From: Icerya purchasi
Lineage: Eukaryota; Arthropoda; Insecta; Hemiptera; Monophlebidae
Length of the DNA stretch: 64,000 nucleotides
Direction: 5' to 3'
Assembly (NCBI GenBank): GCA_039619475.1
Contig: CM077116.1
Location: 252,388,440-252,452,439 of the forward strand
Position numbers and translations under genes: made by a program. Below are positions 34,157-45,569 of this stretch, one piece after another. Under the pieces are notes generated by a model. The model saw only the letters and a list, made by a program, of their open reading frames with translations. It made no database searches and was not told the DNA's origin. How positions within the stretch are numbered: position 1 is the stretch's first letter; each line of letters starts with the position of its first letter.

Positions 34157-35500
34157 TTGTGCGGCCAGAGGCTCAAGTCCTGTTTAATAACTACCGATAC
34201 GACAAAAATAAATTTTTAACACTTAATTAAACAATTAAATGTATAATTTTTATATCCTCGACGCGTTTCGAAGCAAACACTTCATGTTCACGAACTACCG
34301 ATACTTCGATTTATCGCGGAGCAGTTATCTGCTTCTAAAAGTTTTATCTGCTGGTAGAATTTTCAGAATTTTATTTTTTTCTTCAAATTTCAAAGCCGAG
34401 AAAGATAATAAAATCAAAAGTGGTAGAAGGTGACCGGAGAAACTCGATTATTTAAATAATTAAATAAATCGTGTCCCGTACGTTTTCTCGGTTAATTGTG
34501 AAACGGTGAATTTTCCGGCGATTTTAATCAAATAAAAATCGCGCCAAATCACCGGGCATCGCGTTACTAGCTGGCGCATTATTAGCGAGAAGCTGAATGA
34601 GGACGTAACGGACTGACTGATTGAAAATATAAAAGTTTGTTTTCGTTGGAAATAATTCGGCGTGCGATGGTAGTAATTAAGAAGGTGGAATATTTTTCGA
34701 GGATCGAGCATTTCGATGAAAGTTGTTCGTAGCGGACGCGGTCGCGTTCAGTCTGAATGCCTGTCGTCATTTAGAGCGCCCCTAGAAACTTTATTCTCAA
34801 TGTACATAAAAAAGTTGATTGTAAATTTGAAATTTCCTCGTCCGCATTTGTCGTAATAAATTCGCAGAAGTTTTCCCGCTAGAACTTTTCATATTATTAC
34901 TGTGCTACATTTTAAAGCGAATTTTAGAATTATAAATCAACGGGCCGCCGCCGCCCCCGCCGCCGCCGCCGCCCTCGCCACCACCTTCGCTGTTGAGTAT
35001 TTTAAATATGACGCGGTAGCGGCCAAGTGTGCGGTAGGGCGCTTTCAATATCAGCCAGTTGCTTAATTAATTAGATCGGCTATAATGTAATTAACATTTC
35101 CTTACATAAATATTTCATCCGATCGTGTTCAGTTTCTTGCCAGTATCATTTCGTCTTCCGTCGTTTTTAATAATTAGTTTTCCTGCGGGACATGAGGGGG
35201 CTTTTCTGTTTTTCGTCTCTTTACCGCTTACGCAGGCTGCTATTATCTCCGCCACCAGCAGCCTTCTGCACTTCTACCCTCGTTCGTTCAAGTATTTCCC
35301 GATATAATTTTCTTATTATTTCGAATGTTCTGCTTACCGGAATATATCTGTATATCTATACACACACATATACATCTATATGTATATATAATATATATAT
35401 TCGTATTAGCAAGGATCCTTACACATTCATAATTTTGCATGGATGAAAAGACCAAGGTTCCATAGCTAATGTTACTTTTTTATTTTCACTTAATTCTTTC
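34157..35500. other. No gene recognised; (CCG)n tract
   Basis: Non-coding by inspection. A CCGCCG-rich tract at about 34942-34985 and a TATATA/CACACA tract at 35345-35400 are the only distinct structures. Some segments (34560-34790) are richer in CpG than the neighbourhood. Confidence 0.4.
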
Positions 35501-35509
35501 TTGAAATAC

Positions 35510-37260
35510 GGATCCCACTTCTTCCTCTCCTTCTTCTTCTAGTGCCATCTCTGTTAACGAAGGTTGGCCACAATTTGTGAAAGCCTGGTTCTATTTCTGG
35601 CCGAATGGAGTAATCCTTTAGCTGACTAGCCTGTCCAATTTTTTAGGTTTTTCATCCACGATACTTCTCTTGCGCATTCCTTTTATCTAGCGTCTTCTAT
35701 TTTGCCATGTATGATTAGCTGCACCATTTTTTCATATTTGTCGTGCCTTGTAGTCGAAATAATCTAATTCTTGATGATAGTTACTCTAGTTTTCCCTATT
35801 CTTTCCAGAACTTCAATATTCGCCGTGCGGTCAGTCCATGATATCCTCAGAATTCTCTCGAAGACGCACATTTCGAACGCTTCTAGATTTTTCATAATTG
35901 TACTTTTTAACGTCCACGCCTTTACCCCATATAGTAAAATACACATTTAACCATCCTGGATCTTAATTTGAGACTAAGGTTTTTATTACTGTTCTCATTT
36001 TAACAAATACCGATGCTTTTTGTTCTGATTTCTTTATCGAGATTCATTTCGTCGTTTAGCAAGGAGCCGAAATATTTAAACGATTTGACCACTTCTATGG
36101 TCTCCCTTCACCTGTGGTTATTATTGGGCGTGCCATCTTGTTATTACTGTATATCATCAATTCGGTTTTGTAATCCTGAATTTGTCATTGCGGATGTAAT
36201 TTTATATAATAATATTTGTGTAATCGCTAGGCCGTCTGCGAATCTAATATTGTTTATTATCAGTCCGTTAACTCTCTTCAAATTCTTTTACTATGTTCCA
36301 TTACCTGATTTTCTGTATACGAATTAAGCAATACCGGTGACATATCGTGCCGTTCACCATTTTATTAATTACAGTGTAATCTGTTTTTAAGGCCGCCGTC
36401 TGTTTCCAATATATCTATTCACTTATATCCGGTTGGTTTAGTTCAACTCTTTGCAGGCATTTTATTAATTTATCGTGCTTTACTGCGTCAAATGTCCTCT
36501 TTAGGTCTAGGAAAGGCCATTGTTTTACTCTAAGCATCTTCGTATCAAAGTAATGATGTTCACTAATGCTTCCCTTATCCCCCTAGTGATTTCCGGAGAA
36601 TCCGAACTATGTATTTGATATTGATTACTCGCATTTCTTTGCTGATTCGACTGTGTATTATCTTTATGGTATTTCTTTAATAAGTGATTTGTTAAGCTGA
36701 TCAATTTATAATTCTGGCAGTTGACGGGGTTTTCCTTTTTATTTTAGTCCAGGGACAAAGGTAGATTACAACCGCTCTTGCGGTATTTATCTTACTACAT
36801 TAACTTTGTTGAATACTACTACATCCAAGTTTTCTTCCGCAATCATTTCGTATAATTTCAGCGCTTGCCAGGACATCCGGCCCTTTCCTACGATGGACCG
36901 ATTTTATCGTTTGTACAATTTCCGATGCTAGTAGTGGTAATGTCGGATTTGTTTAGTTTCCGAGATTTGAAAAATGCCTCCTCTTTTGTCTTCGAAGAGT
37001 TTTTTTATGTGTCCATTTTCTTTTTACGTCTTCCTCTCCTATTATTATTTTGCCATTTTCATTCCTCAGCGATTGTTGGTTACTCGTTCTGTATATTCCT
37101 TCTGCTTGTTGAACTTTTTTGTGTATGCTAAAATTATCAAATTTCCGCTGTACCTCTTCAATTTCCTCACATTTATTTTTGAGCCGTCGTTCTTTAGCTT
37201 AACTGCATTTTTGCGATCATTTACGTCACTGATTTCCTAGTTCTTAGCTTTCCACAAGTA
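35510..37260 (-). mobile_element. Decayed LINE, minus strand, RT to 3' end
   Basis: On minus, an RT motif A-like block (FLDLKRTFDAVKHDKLIKCL, about 36515-36440) and ILLYGVKAWTLKS at about 35938-35895 are readable. After them come CVFERILRISWTDRTANIEVL and, further on, EVSWMKNLKNWTG and RLSQIVANLR near 35560-35680. These fit the thumb and C-terminal region of arthropod APE-type LINEs. Stops are numerous and the boundaries are approximate. Confidence 0.65.
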
Positions 37261-37590
37261 CACTTTCGAGAATTACATAAAGTTACCAATTAATAGAGTT
37301 TATTTTTAAAGAGAACTAACTTTGTTTTCTATAATTTTTTCCTGACACCGAGTTTCGATTTTTTTTTAAAATTTCACGAAATTATTGGTGCCAGAGGAAC
37401 TGAATTGAACAAGCGTCAATTTAAATAACGGAGCGGGTTCTTTATTAGAATTGTTAAGCGTTCGAGACTTGATCCGCAACTAACGAATTGCTGCAACGCA
37501 AATCCGGTCCGGATGATCAGCCCGATGAGCGTACTGATTCCGAAGGACCACGTGTCAAATAATTGACGAATTTGAAATGTACGAGTAGAA
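37261..37590. other. Spacer; may include mariner 5' end
   Basis: No coding frame. The mariner leader may start here, but I could not identify its terminal inverted repeat. Confidence 0.3.
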
Positions 37591-37599
37591 TTGTTTCAT

Positions 37600-38830
37600 T
37601 GACGTGTGGCAACACTGCGATGGTGCTCGTGGTCTCGAAGGAATGAGGGGATTTTCCGAGTCAGTGTTTTCATAACGGTAGCACGGATATCATCTCGTGT
37701 TCTGTGGTCGTTTAAACAAAGAAAGATTTTTACACGTGCGTGAAAATGTGCGATGTAAATGCTGAGCAACGTATCGTGATCAAATTGTTGGTCAGACGCG
37801 GAGTAAAACCGCCGTCGGAAATCCTCGTATAATAACAAGAAGTACTTTAAGGAAGACCCCATATGAAACAACCGACTCTGTTTTTAATTAGGCTAAGCGG
37901 TTTAAAGACGTCCGTGAATCTGTCGAGGACGATCCGTGCTGTGTCGGTCCTTCTACCGCAAAAACGGCGGCAAATGTTGAACGTGTGCACGTGCTCCAAG
38001 ACCGTCGAGTGAGTTGTCGAATGTTAGAAGAAGAGTTAAACATCAACCGTGAAACCATTCGGGAGATTTTAAATGACGATTTAGGGTTGCGCAACCTGTG
38101 CGCCAAGATGGTTCCAAAACTACTCACAGCTGAGCAAAAAGAGCTCCGAAGATCCATCTGTCAGGACATGATTGATCGAAGTGACGTTGAAGGAAACCAA
38201 AGGATGTCGTCCATTGTCACTGCGGACGAGTCTTGGGTGTTCGAATATGACCCCGAGACCAAGATACAGAGCATGCAGTGGATGGAGAAGGGCGAGGAGC
38301 GTCCGAAAAAAACTCGCATGTTCAAATCAAGAGTCAAGTCTCTACTGCTCGCATTCTTCGACATCAACGACGTTGTTAATCACGAATACGTTCCCCCCAA
38401 ATTGGCCGAGAAGGGTTGGGTGCTGCATCATGAAAACGCTCCAGCACGCTCGTCCTTTGTAGTACGCCAGTGACGCTTCACAGCATCCCCACGCTTCCAG
38501 ACCACAGTCCGGACCTGGTTCCGTGCGATTTCATTTGTTCCCTCAACTCAAAAGTTACTTGAAAGGAAACCGATACGACGGCATTACCGAAGTCAAAAGT
38601 GTCACGACGATGATCCTGATGGGCCTATCTATGGGGGGTTTGCGGGGGGCTTCTAAAAATGGATCGAACGTTGGCGACGGTGCGCTGACCTTGGAGGAGA
38701 CTACTGCGAAGGTGTTTAGAGTAAGTTTCCCTTTCACCTTATTTGTAGGCCCTCCAGGGAAAAATTATACGAAAACAATTGTCACACCTCGTATTTCGCA
38801 ATTCGTATGCAGAAACATCTTCGTACGGTA
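37600..38830 (+). mobile_element. mariner-type DNA transposon, decayed
   Basis: A transposase-like sequence of the mariner family runs from about 37747 to 38740 in several frames. The terminal repeats and TA duplication could not be located with confidence, so the limits are approximate. It lies between two LINE-rich segments. Confidence 0.7.
37747..38740 (+). pseudogene. mariner transposase, several frameshifts
   Basis: The N-terminus reads MCDVNAEQRIVIKLLVRRGV (37747 on), followed quickly by a stop. The best open part (37985-38473) holds the second helix-turn-helix region (VSCRMLEEELNINRETIREI), then TADESWVFEYDPETK with the first catalytic Asp and LLAFFDINDVVNHEYVPP with the second. After a frameshift, HSPDLVPCDF (about 38505-38530) carries the third Asp of the DD34D triad. 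C-terminal remnants run to about 38740. All three catalytic blocks exist but not in one frame, so it is inactive. Confidence 0.8.
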
Positions 38831-39430
38831 AAAATAGAAATATCACTTTGTCCTGTTGTTAACGCGACGTATGTGAACAGTCTCGAGCCAGATGAATTTG
38901 TAGCAATAATGTTGCAGCCCGATCGGAACTGGTAACTCGATTTGCAGCAATGATGGCTCTGTCCAACAAGAACTGGTGGCCAAGGTATTGTGGAAGCCAA
39001 ATGTCGATGAGATCTGCAGCAGTGATAAAAAGACGACCAGAATGAGCGTTAATTTGCCATGCAGCATTTTCACGTTGCATAGAGGGTGATAAATATTGGC
39101 AGATTCTTTGGCTCGGATTGCTACATTCTTCCGCCTCTAATTCTCTAAAATTTCGGCTTCCAATGTGCTTCCATTGTGCAAAAAATTCCATACTAGGCTC
39201 TAGTCAGATATCTCTCTATGTTCTTTCCTTCTTAATAAATTTGCTTTTTACCCACCTATCTAATCATACTCTCCCGTTCTCCGTTGCTTTAACGAGTTTC
39301 CTTTACTACGTTGTTCCGGCGTCGTATCTATTGTTCGTTTATTAACCATTCTGAACTGCCATCTTCACGTTCCTTCATTTTACACCCTTTCGAAGTTGTC
39401 ATCTTCATCTTAATTATGAACCTATCTGCG
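38831..39430. other. Unassigned sequence with a 110-codon minus ORF
   Basis: A minus-strand ORF at 38859-39191 and overlapping frames are open longer than expected for this AT-rich DNA. I do not recognise the peptide (it has QWKHIGSRNFRELEAEEC near its start). It may be part of an unknown repeat. Confidence 0.25.
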
Positions 39431-39439
39431 TGATTCTAA

Positions 39440-40890
39440 GCACATTTTCTTTGAATGCTTTTTTCTCTCGAATGAGTGTATTATTCTGTATTTTAGTTTT
39501 TGTTCCTGGACTTCCTTCACCTTGTTCTTCTTCTAACATTCTATCTGTTTCAGGCCGGATCAGTATCTAACTATCTCTCTTCCCCTATGGGGTGGTGACC
39601 CCAGTGTTCTTCTTATTCTATATAAATCTACTATTCGTTCCAAACTTGATTACTGTTCCTTCATTTATAGCAGTGCTCCTAAACATCTTCTTTCCAAACT
39701 CGATAAAATCCAAAATTCATGTCTTCGTCTTTGCCTCGATGTTCTGAAATCCTCTCCCATTCCTGCAGTACTTTCAGAAGCCAACATTCATTCTTTACAC
39801 ATTCGCAGATCGTTTCTTGGGGATCACTTCCTCATAAAACGTCTTCCTGTTAAGTCTTCTAAATTAGTTTCTGCTTATTCCTACATCCTGGCCAATTGGC
39901 GGTTTTCTCCCCTGAAGATTCCTATTCTTTCTCATGTCTCTCAACGCCTTGCTTCTTATTCGTCATTTATATACACATATCATAAACTCCCGTTCTTTAC
40001 ATTCAGCTTTATAGATTTTGTATATCCTCCTAATTTGTTTTTCCTTTCTTCTCATACTAAATATTCACCCTCTATCGCTTTAAGCGAGTACAACGGAGCT
40101 TTGAGGTCTCTATTTCCTTCTTCGTCTGTCCTCTCTACGGATGGTTCCAAAAGCGATGAGGGGGTCGGAGCTTCCTTTCTTATTTCTTCTCTTCCACACT
40201 ACGAACTTTATAAATCCTTTCCATTCGTTGCTTAATTGCAAATCTCTTCTTAGTTCGTTCCATTCAAATCGATCTTCTTTGGATTCCCAGTCATAGCGGC
40301 ATCGCAGGTTACAACCTAGTTAACTCGTTTGCTCGCTCTGCTTCCTATAACGGCAAATTTGTCAATAAATTTCCTGCCGATAATATCCTCTTTCCATCCA
40401 AACAAGCACACCTCAAATCATGATATCGGATATTTACATTACCTCCTTTTCCAATCCTCATTCCTTTTACAAACTCTTACAACCTCTTCCTTCATCACGT
40501 TCCTGGTTTGCTGATTTCCCTGGTTTCAGTCGTTCCGTTATTTTCTCCATAACACGTCTTCGTCTCAACCATAATTGTCTTATTCCAACTCTCTTTCGTT
40601 TTTCTATTGTTTCTTCCCCATACTGCAATTTTCATCCCTCGGATCATGACTGTGTTTGTGATGCAAATCATATCCTTTTTGAATGCTCTCTTCTTGTACA
40701 GCAGCGTTCCCTCCTCTACACCTAAAACTACCTACTCCTTTTTGTGCTTCCTACATTACATACTTTCCTTCACCAGATGTAACGGAGTTCATTTCCTCTA
40801 TTTCTTTATATATCAAAATTTAATCCTGTTTTCGTAATTCTTTGATGATGGGTCATTGCCCTTGATTGGCGTTCCCAAAAAAAAGAAAAA
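39440..40890 (+). mobile_element. I-type LINE fragment: post-RT region, RNase H, tail
   Basis: From about 39605 the frame reads LYKSTIRSKLDYCSFIYSSA then LLSKLDKIQNSCLRLCL, the thumb region also seen at 22120-22250 in the other I-type copy. At 40130-40180, LSTDGSKSDEGVGASFLIS is the start of an RNase H. IPSHSGIAGYNLVNSFARSA follows at about 40285-40345. The Cys/His tail (CVCDANHILFECSLL, about 40650) precedes a 3' UTR with GATGATGGGTCATTGCC and an A-rich end at 40877-40910. Truncated 5' and frameshifted. Confidence 0.7.
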
Positions 40891-41039
40891 AAAAAGAAAA
40901 GAAAAGAAAGAGAATCATCCTAGTAATAGCTTTTCTTTTCTTTCTTTATTATTATTTTTTTTTTGTATTAAGGTATAAAGGTAACTATGTAAAGAAGGTG
41001 GAAGATTAGGTAATATATGCGAAAACGGGGGAGATAAAT

Positions 41040-41973
41040 TCGACACAAGTTGAAACAACATTTAAGGAAAGGAGCGAATTATGTCAGAATAAAAATAAAG
41101 GGTAAAAAGGTTATAAGAATTTGGGGCATAGAAAGAGAGCTTGAGCGAATTGTGGCATATCATAAGTAAACAATGAATACAAGAGAGGACCAAGTACACT
41201 TCCCTAAGGTACACTTGCCTCAATTTTATATATGGACGATTCTCTTCCATTTACTACAACTCGGAAATATATGTCTTGTAAGTAGGATTTCAAAATATTG
41301 TAATACTGAATTGGTAGTACTTTTTTGCATTTGTAAAGTATTTCCGGATGCCATACTTTATCAAATGCCTGTTGTACATCAATGAAGACGGCCGAAGTAA
41401 CTCTTTTTTTTTTTTCAAATTTTACTTCAATTTTGTTAACCTTGTTGTATTGTTGAGTGCCTAATTCGGAAGCCAAATTGATGATTTGGTATTATTTCTT
41501 TCTTGTCTATGAACTTTTGTATTCTTTTTTTTAAGAGTTTTTCGAAAACTTTGGCCAGAATTGATAAGAGTGAAATTGGCCGATAAGAAGAGGCACACTT
41601 TGAGGAGGTTTACTTGGTTTTAAAATCATCATAACATTGGCGAATTTCCACAGTATAGGAACATATTGAAACCGTAAAATCGCATTGCAGATAGAAGTTA
41701 ACATTACTGATGCTTTTCTTGATAAGTCAAAATGCACCCCGTTATGAGATTGCACCCTGGTGCCTTCTTGTTACTCAATTTATTTATTACTCCATCAATT
41801 TCGCGCCTGGCGAAGTTAAATTGATTTTATTTGGTGGATTATTTGAACTTTGATTTAAATAATCATGGACGACGTTTTCGACGGGCGATTTTGTATTGTA
41901 CGGTTTAAAAATTCCTGATAAGTGTATAGCGAACAGATTTAGCTGCATCATCTACAGTCCAAATACCATCAAC
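41040..41973 (-). mobile_element. Jockey-type LINE, RT part (downstream of the split)
   Basis: On minus, EIDGVINKLSNKKAPGCNL (about 41800-41740) starts the RT. VFIDVQQAFDKVWHPEILYK (about 41395-41340) is motif A. A degraded QGSVLGPLLYSLF block (about 41205-41165) follows. The frame breaks several times. The element is cut at 41973/58729 by the giant hairpin insertion, and its upstream half lies at 58729-59165. Confidence 0.7.
41968..41973. repeat. 6 bp target-site duplication, left copy (ATCAAC)
   Basis: ATCAAC sits directly outside the first base of the element (AGTAGTG). An identical copy occurs at 58729-58734. Polintons/Mavericks make 6 bp duplications; IS3EU and some Dada elements do too. 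Confidence 0.85.
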
Positions 41974-41999
41974 AGTAGTGTATAAATGTTTGAGCTGGG

Positions 42000-42400
42000 C
42001 CAGTTTCCCCCGATTTCCCCCGGGGGTAGGTACCCCGAGTGTCCAGGTTTCCCCCAATTTTCCAGGGCAGCTGCTGAAATTTCACCCCAAATTCTCATCC
42101 AGGTGCTCAAAACTCACCCCAATCTGTCCCCTGGTGCTCAAAATTCACCCCAATTTGTATCCTGATGTTCAAAACTCACCCCAATTTCTCTTTTAGAGCC
42201 CAAAGTTACCCCAATTTATGTCCATGCGATCAAATTTAACCCAAGTCCCCCCCCCCCAATTTTCCTGGACAGTTCCGCTAATTCGATCCCTAATTCCCAT
42301 CAAGGTAGACAAAATCCACCCCAATTAGTGTACAGGTGCTGAAAGTTCACCCCAATTTGTATCCATATGGTTAAAATTCACCCAAGTTTCCCCAAAATTT
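42000..42400. repeat. Subterminal ~30-36 bp degenerate tandem repeats, left
   Basis: About ten units of the form CACCCCAATTTGTATCCAGG followed by TGCTCAAAATT follow each other with variation, after a C-rich start with GATTTCCCCCGGGGGTAGG. Such subterminal arrays can be transposase or replication-protein binding sites, but that is inference. Mirror copy at 58302-58702. Confidence 0.8.
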
Positions 42401-43195
42401 CTTCAAATTTTTCCGATGCCCCGTTCATACTGTTATCTATAAATGCGCTCGCACCGTTTCCACGCATATATTCAACATAGCCTTAGCAGTGTACTCGCTT
42501 TCCCATACCCGCGCCTTCTATCATCATGTGTATGTATTATACATGACTCTGTGTGTAATATATGTAGCATACTTTTTAATTTTCATTTTTCGAGGTTGGG
42601 AGGGGTAAAATTTTGCCGGAGTGATAAAAACGTTTGAATCTCAACACTTAGAACCCAAAATTTAAAGGAATTTTCCGAGTCGTGCTCCGTTCCAGCATTT
42701 TTTTTTTCAAAAAATTTTATTTTTAAAGAAAATATTCGATTGTTCAATCAGTCGAATGAGAGCGGGCGAGTGTGCTGCTACGGGATGTATTATGTAAGCG
42801 CGAGCGCGGCTGTAATGGAAATATTTAAATGTTCCAGCAACTAGTTGAAACTGTCACCAGGTGAGGTGAATTCCAGTCGTTCGTTCGAAATTAACTAGCC
42901 GATCATCTATGCTCACTCTCATACGCCACCGATAGAAACCTGTTCACGATCGCTACACGTTCACACACGCACACATATACACCGCCACCTGATATATATT
43001 TTTCGTCTTTTTCCGCTTCCGATCTTATACTTAATCCATTGATATTTTTTTATTTTTATTTTTACGTATTCTCTGTTCATTGCAAAAGCACACCGTCCAT
43101 TCTTGCACACATATCAAGCATTGAGTTAACCTGTACAAAGGTACACTGTACTATTCCATGCACGCTCCGTCACCACCGAAATAAACACCGCGATA

Positions 43196-43216
43196 TCACA
43201 CACACACACACACATA
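43196..43216. repeat. (CA)n microsatellite, left arm
   Basis: A short CA run, mirrored as GT at about 57487-57507. Both copies have the same length, in line with the near-identity of the arms. Confidence 0.8.
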
Positions 43217-43249
43217 CACACCACCACTTCGTACATATTTTATTTTCGA

Positions 43250-43920
43250 GTCAAAATATTATAGAATTAGCCTAACTATATTTTTCTTTTACGCTTCTGT
43301 TTATTTCTTCTGTTTTGTTTCTCCGATTCTAAAAATTAATCTGTCAATGTATTAGCCACTCTTTCATTCGCACATAATGTTCCCTCGCACTCATCTGCTA
43401 CCAGTAGTTCTCTTGTCGTTCATAATAACTTTTTCAAGTCTAATATTATAGAATCAGCCTAATTATATTTTTTTCGCTTCCAATCATTTCCTCCGTCCGT
43501 TGATAATTTTCTTATTTTATTTTTTCTCAGGTTCTAAAAATAAATCCATTGATATCTTCACTAGTATGATTGCGTAAACATCTTCTAACGGTATTCCTCA
43601 TATTGTTCATAATAATTTTTCATGTCTATGTATTATGGAATTAGTCTAAAATATATTTTTTCCCCTCTAAAGTCTTTTTCCAATCGTAAGTATTCAAAAA
43701 TTAATTCGAGTATATTTTTATTTAACGCTGTTTCATATTTTCCCTCTCCCCTATCCACCCTACACAAATTTAAATTCTTTTCTATTATTTTTCATGAGTA
43801 CATCCCCCCCCCCGAAACTACAGTGAATCCATACCATTCATTCCCACGCATCCATCTGCTAACAATGATTTTCTCATCATTCATAATAATTTTTTTCGAA
43901 TCTGTTAGTTTAAGATTATT
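43250..43920. repeat. Degenerate ~185 bp tandem units, left arm
   Basis: ATATTATAGAATTAGCCTAACTATATTTTTC-like units begin at about 43255, 43440 and 43625, each followed by a short C/T-rich block and a CATCTGCTA/GTTCATAATAA block. More distant relatives of the unit head occur at about 45690, 46450 and 46750. The ORF at 43622-44080 lies inside this array. Its Phe-rich translation and its break in the other arm argue against a real gene. Confidence 0.6.
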
Positions 43921-44430
43921 TCATTTTTTTCAAACTCTAAATATTTTTTTTTTTTTTTCAATATCTTCCATATTTTCCCCCAATATGCCCGCATACGCTC
44001 ATAATTCAAAGGTACTCTGCTTATTTCCTTGCATGAATGTTGCTATGTCGTTGATTTCGATCTTGTGTCAAGGTCATTGAGTCTGCCCGGATCTTCTCCT
44101 TCATATCTTTTGTAGAAAAACCGGTTGACATGTACACACCTACACACAAACACCCATAACCTAAAGATCACCTGTAAATTTCGTTCATTTGCGTATGCAA
44201 CCAGCTTTCACCAAAGGAATGTGGTTTTTCTGGTGCAACCCGCCCTCTTCAAAGACATGCATCGAGCTAGAATCTCGAAAGGATCTGTTCAGGCAGTCAG
44301 TATTAGTGTTACATTAAACGTGTAGAATTTGTTGAAGCTGTGTTCTTCACGCATTAATAAAAGTTTGCTCTAACATTAAAAGTAATAATTTTCTACATTC
44401 TTAGTAAAAAGTTAAAAATATTATTCAAAC

Positions 44431-45279
44431 ATGAATAACAATACCGATTCGATTGATATTAAAGTCGACGAATTTATTCAGAATTCATTTTCGAGTGATA
44501 GTGTCTCGCATACAACTTCATCACCTCAATCACAGCAATCAGATGATGGTTATACAGCAGAAGGATCAACATCTTCTGTACATAATATCATTGGTCCTGT
44601 ATTATTATCAGAACAAGCAGATATAGCGGAATATTTTGTAGATATCAGCATCCATATAGATTGTGATTATGGTTTTCGAGTAACCGAACTAGCAATGATT
44701 GATATGTCTGGCGGAAAGTGTTTGCATACACTGTATAAGCCAAGCAGAGCATGGCATTCATCAAAAACGCCACATTTACAATGTTCTTCGATGAGTCATC
44801 ACTTGAAAAATCCTTCATTATTTCCCTGTCGGGAAGAAACATTTATGGCACGCGATATATTCACGATAATATCTCAAAAACCGAGAGCTCGCATATATAT
44901 TTTAACGGTATATGCTAAACTTATACTAATGGAACTTAACGAAAAGTCTGAATTGTTGAGTGATTTAGACTATGGAATCGTTAATATGGATAAAGTCTTT
45001 CGACTACATAGTATTGAGAATCTACATGAAGAGTATTTTGATATAAGCAATTTGATAACCTGTAAACATCATAATGAGAATGATAGTTTTCATTGTGCAG
45101 CGAAAAACGTTATGGTAATGAAGGCCTGGTACGATCATGTTTTCCATCCGCTGAAGCTTATGAATAATCTCAATATAAATGATTTAAGTCAGTTGTTCAT
45201 TACAGCCACCAAAGAAATGATAATTACATTATTTCCAAGTTGTGTTGGAGACATTTATGCATTTCTACAGATAGATTAA
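44431..45279 (+). CDS. Maelstrom (MAEL)-domain-like protein, left-arm copy
   Basis: 282 residues. Residues 1-60 are Ser/Gln-rich and probably disordered. Residues 66-105 (AEYFVDISIHIDCD, then VTELAMIDMSGGKCLHTLYKP) look like the first strands of an RNase H-like, DnaQ-type fold. C118 and H123/H124 lie in a C-x4-HH-x3-P segment. C211-x2-H214-x7-C222 (CKHHNENDSFHCA) then matches the zinc-ligand spacing of animal MAEL domains (CKxHxEND...C, as I recall it), with E86 as the fourth ligand. The HMG box of full-length Maelstrom is absent. Maelstrom acts in the germline piRNA pathway; whether this protein does is inference. The start chosen is the first ATG, preceded by AT-rich sequence. The stop cuts into what looks like further coding sequence. 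Confidence 0.72.
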   Translation: MNNNTDSIDIKVDEFIQNSFSSDSVSHTTSSPQSQQSDDGYTAEGSTSSVHNIIGPVLLSEQADIAEYFVDISIHIDCDYGFRVTELAMIDMSGGKCLHTLYKPSRAWHSSKTPHLQCSSMSHHLKNPSLFPCREETFMARDIFTIISQKPRARIYILTVYAKLILMELNEKSELLSDLDYGIVNMDKVFRLHSIENLHEEYFDISNLITCKHHNENDSFHCAAKNVMVMKAWYDHVFHPLKLMNNLNINDLSQLFITATKEMIITLFPSCVGDIYAFLQID

Positions 45280-45565
45280 AACCGGATGATATGATAAAAT
45301 CACTTCTACCATGTTACGAGCATGAGCATGATGAAGAATTCGTCTATGAGGTGTGTTGATCAATAGAGCAACAGGTAGAAAACCTACTAGTTTACGAGAC
45401 ACAGCATGTTCAAAGAAAAAAAACGAACTAGCACAAGCAGATCAGAGTTGCAACATACGAGTGGGAGATATATTCTCGAGAACAACAGCTTGATTATAAA
45501 AAACGTCGAAGATACATGTATCTATCTGTGAACAATTATCACATCAAACATAAAAAGGTTGACTA
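45273..45565 (+). pseudogene. Degraded C-terminal extension of the MAEL-like gene, left arm
   Basis: Directly after, and overlapping, the stop of the 282-codon ORF, a shifted frame reads RLKPDDMIKSLLPCYEHEHD to a TGA at 45357-45359. The same frame then gives IEQQVENLLVYETQHVQRKK to a TAG. A further frame follows with VATYEWEIYSREQQLDYKKR to about 45565. The charged composition is unlike the chance frames nearby. An ancestral protein about 90-100 residues longer, or a spliced 3' end, is plausible. The same breaks occur in the right arm, so they precede arm duplication or were homogenised. Confidence 0.45.
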
Positions 45566-45569
45566 AAAG

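Noticed and set aside
38859..39191. 110-codon minus-strand ORF as a host exon
   Set aside because: No splice signals or recognisable domain; left as unassigned sequence.
43622..44080. 152-codon Phe/Ser-rich ORF in the left arm, possibly a membrane protein
   Set aside because: It lies in degenerate tandem repeats, is broken by a one-base homopolymer difference in the right arm, and has AT-driven composition.
44645..44842. Antisense ORF inside the MAEL-like gene (and 55860-56057)
   Set aside because: Shadow frame of the longer ORF with no domain or independent start context.
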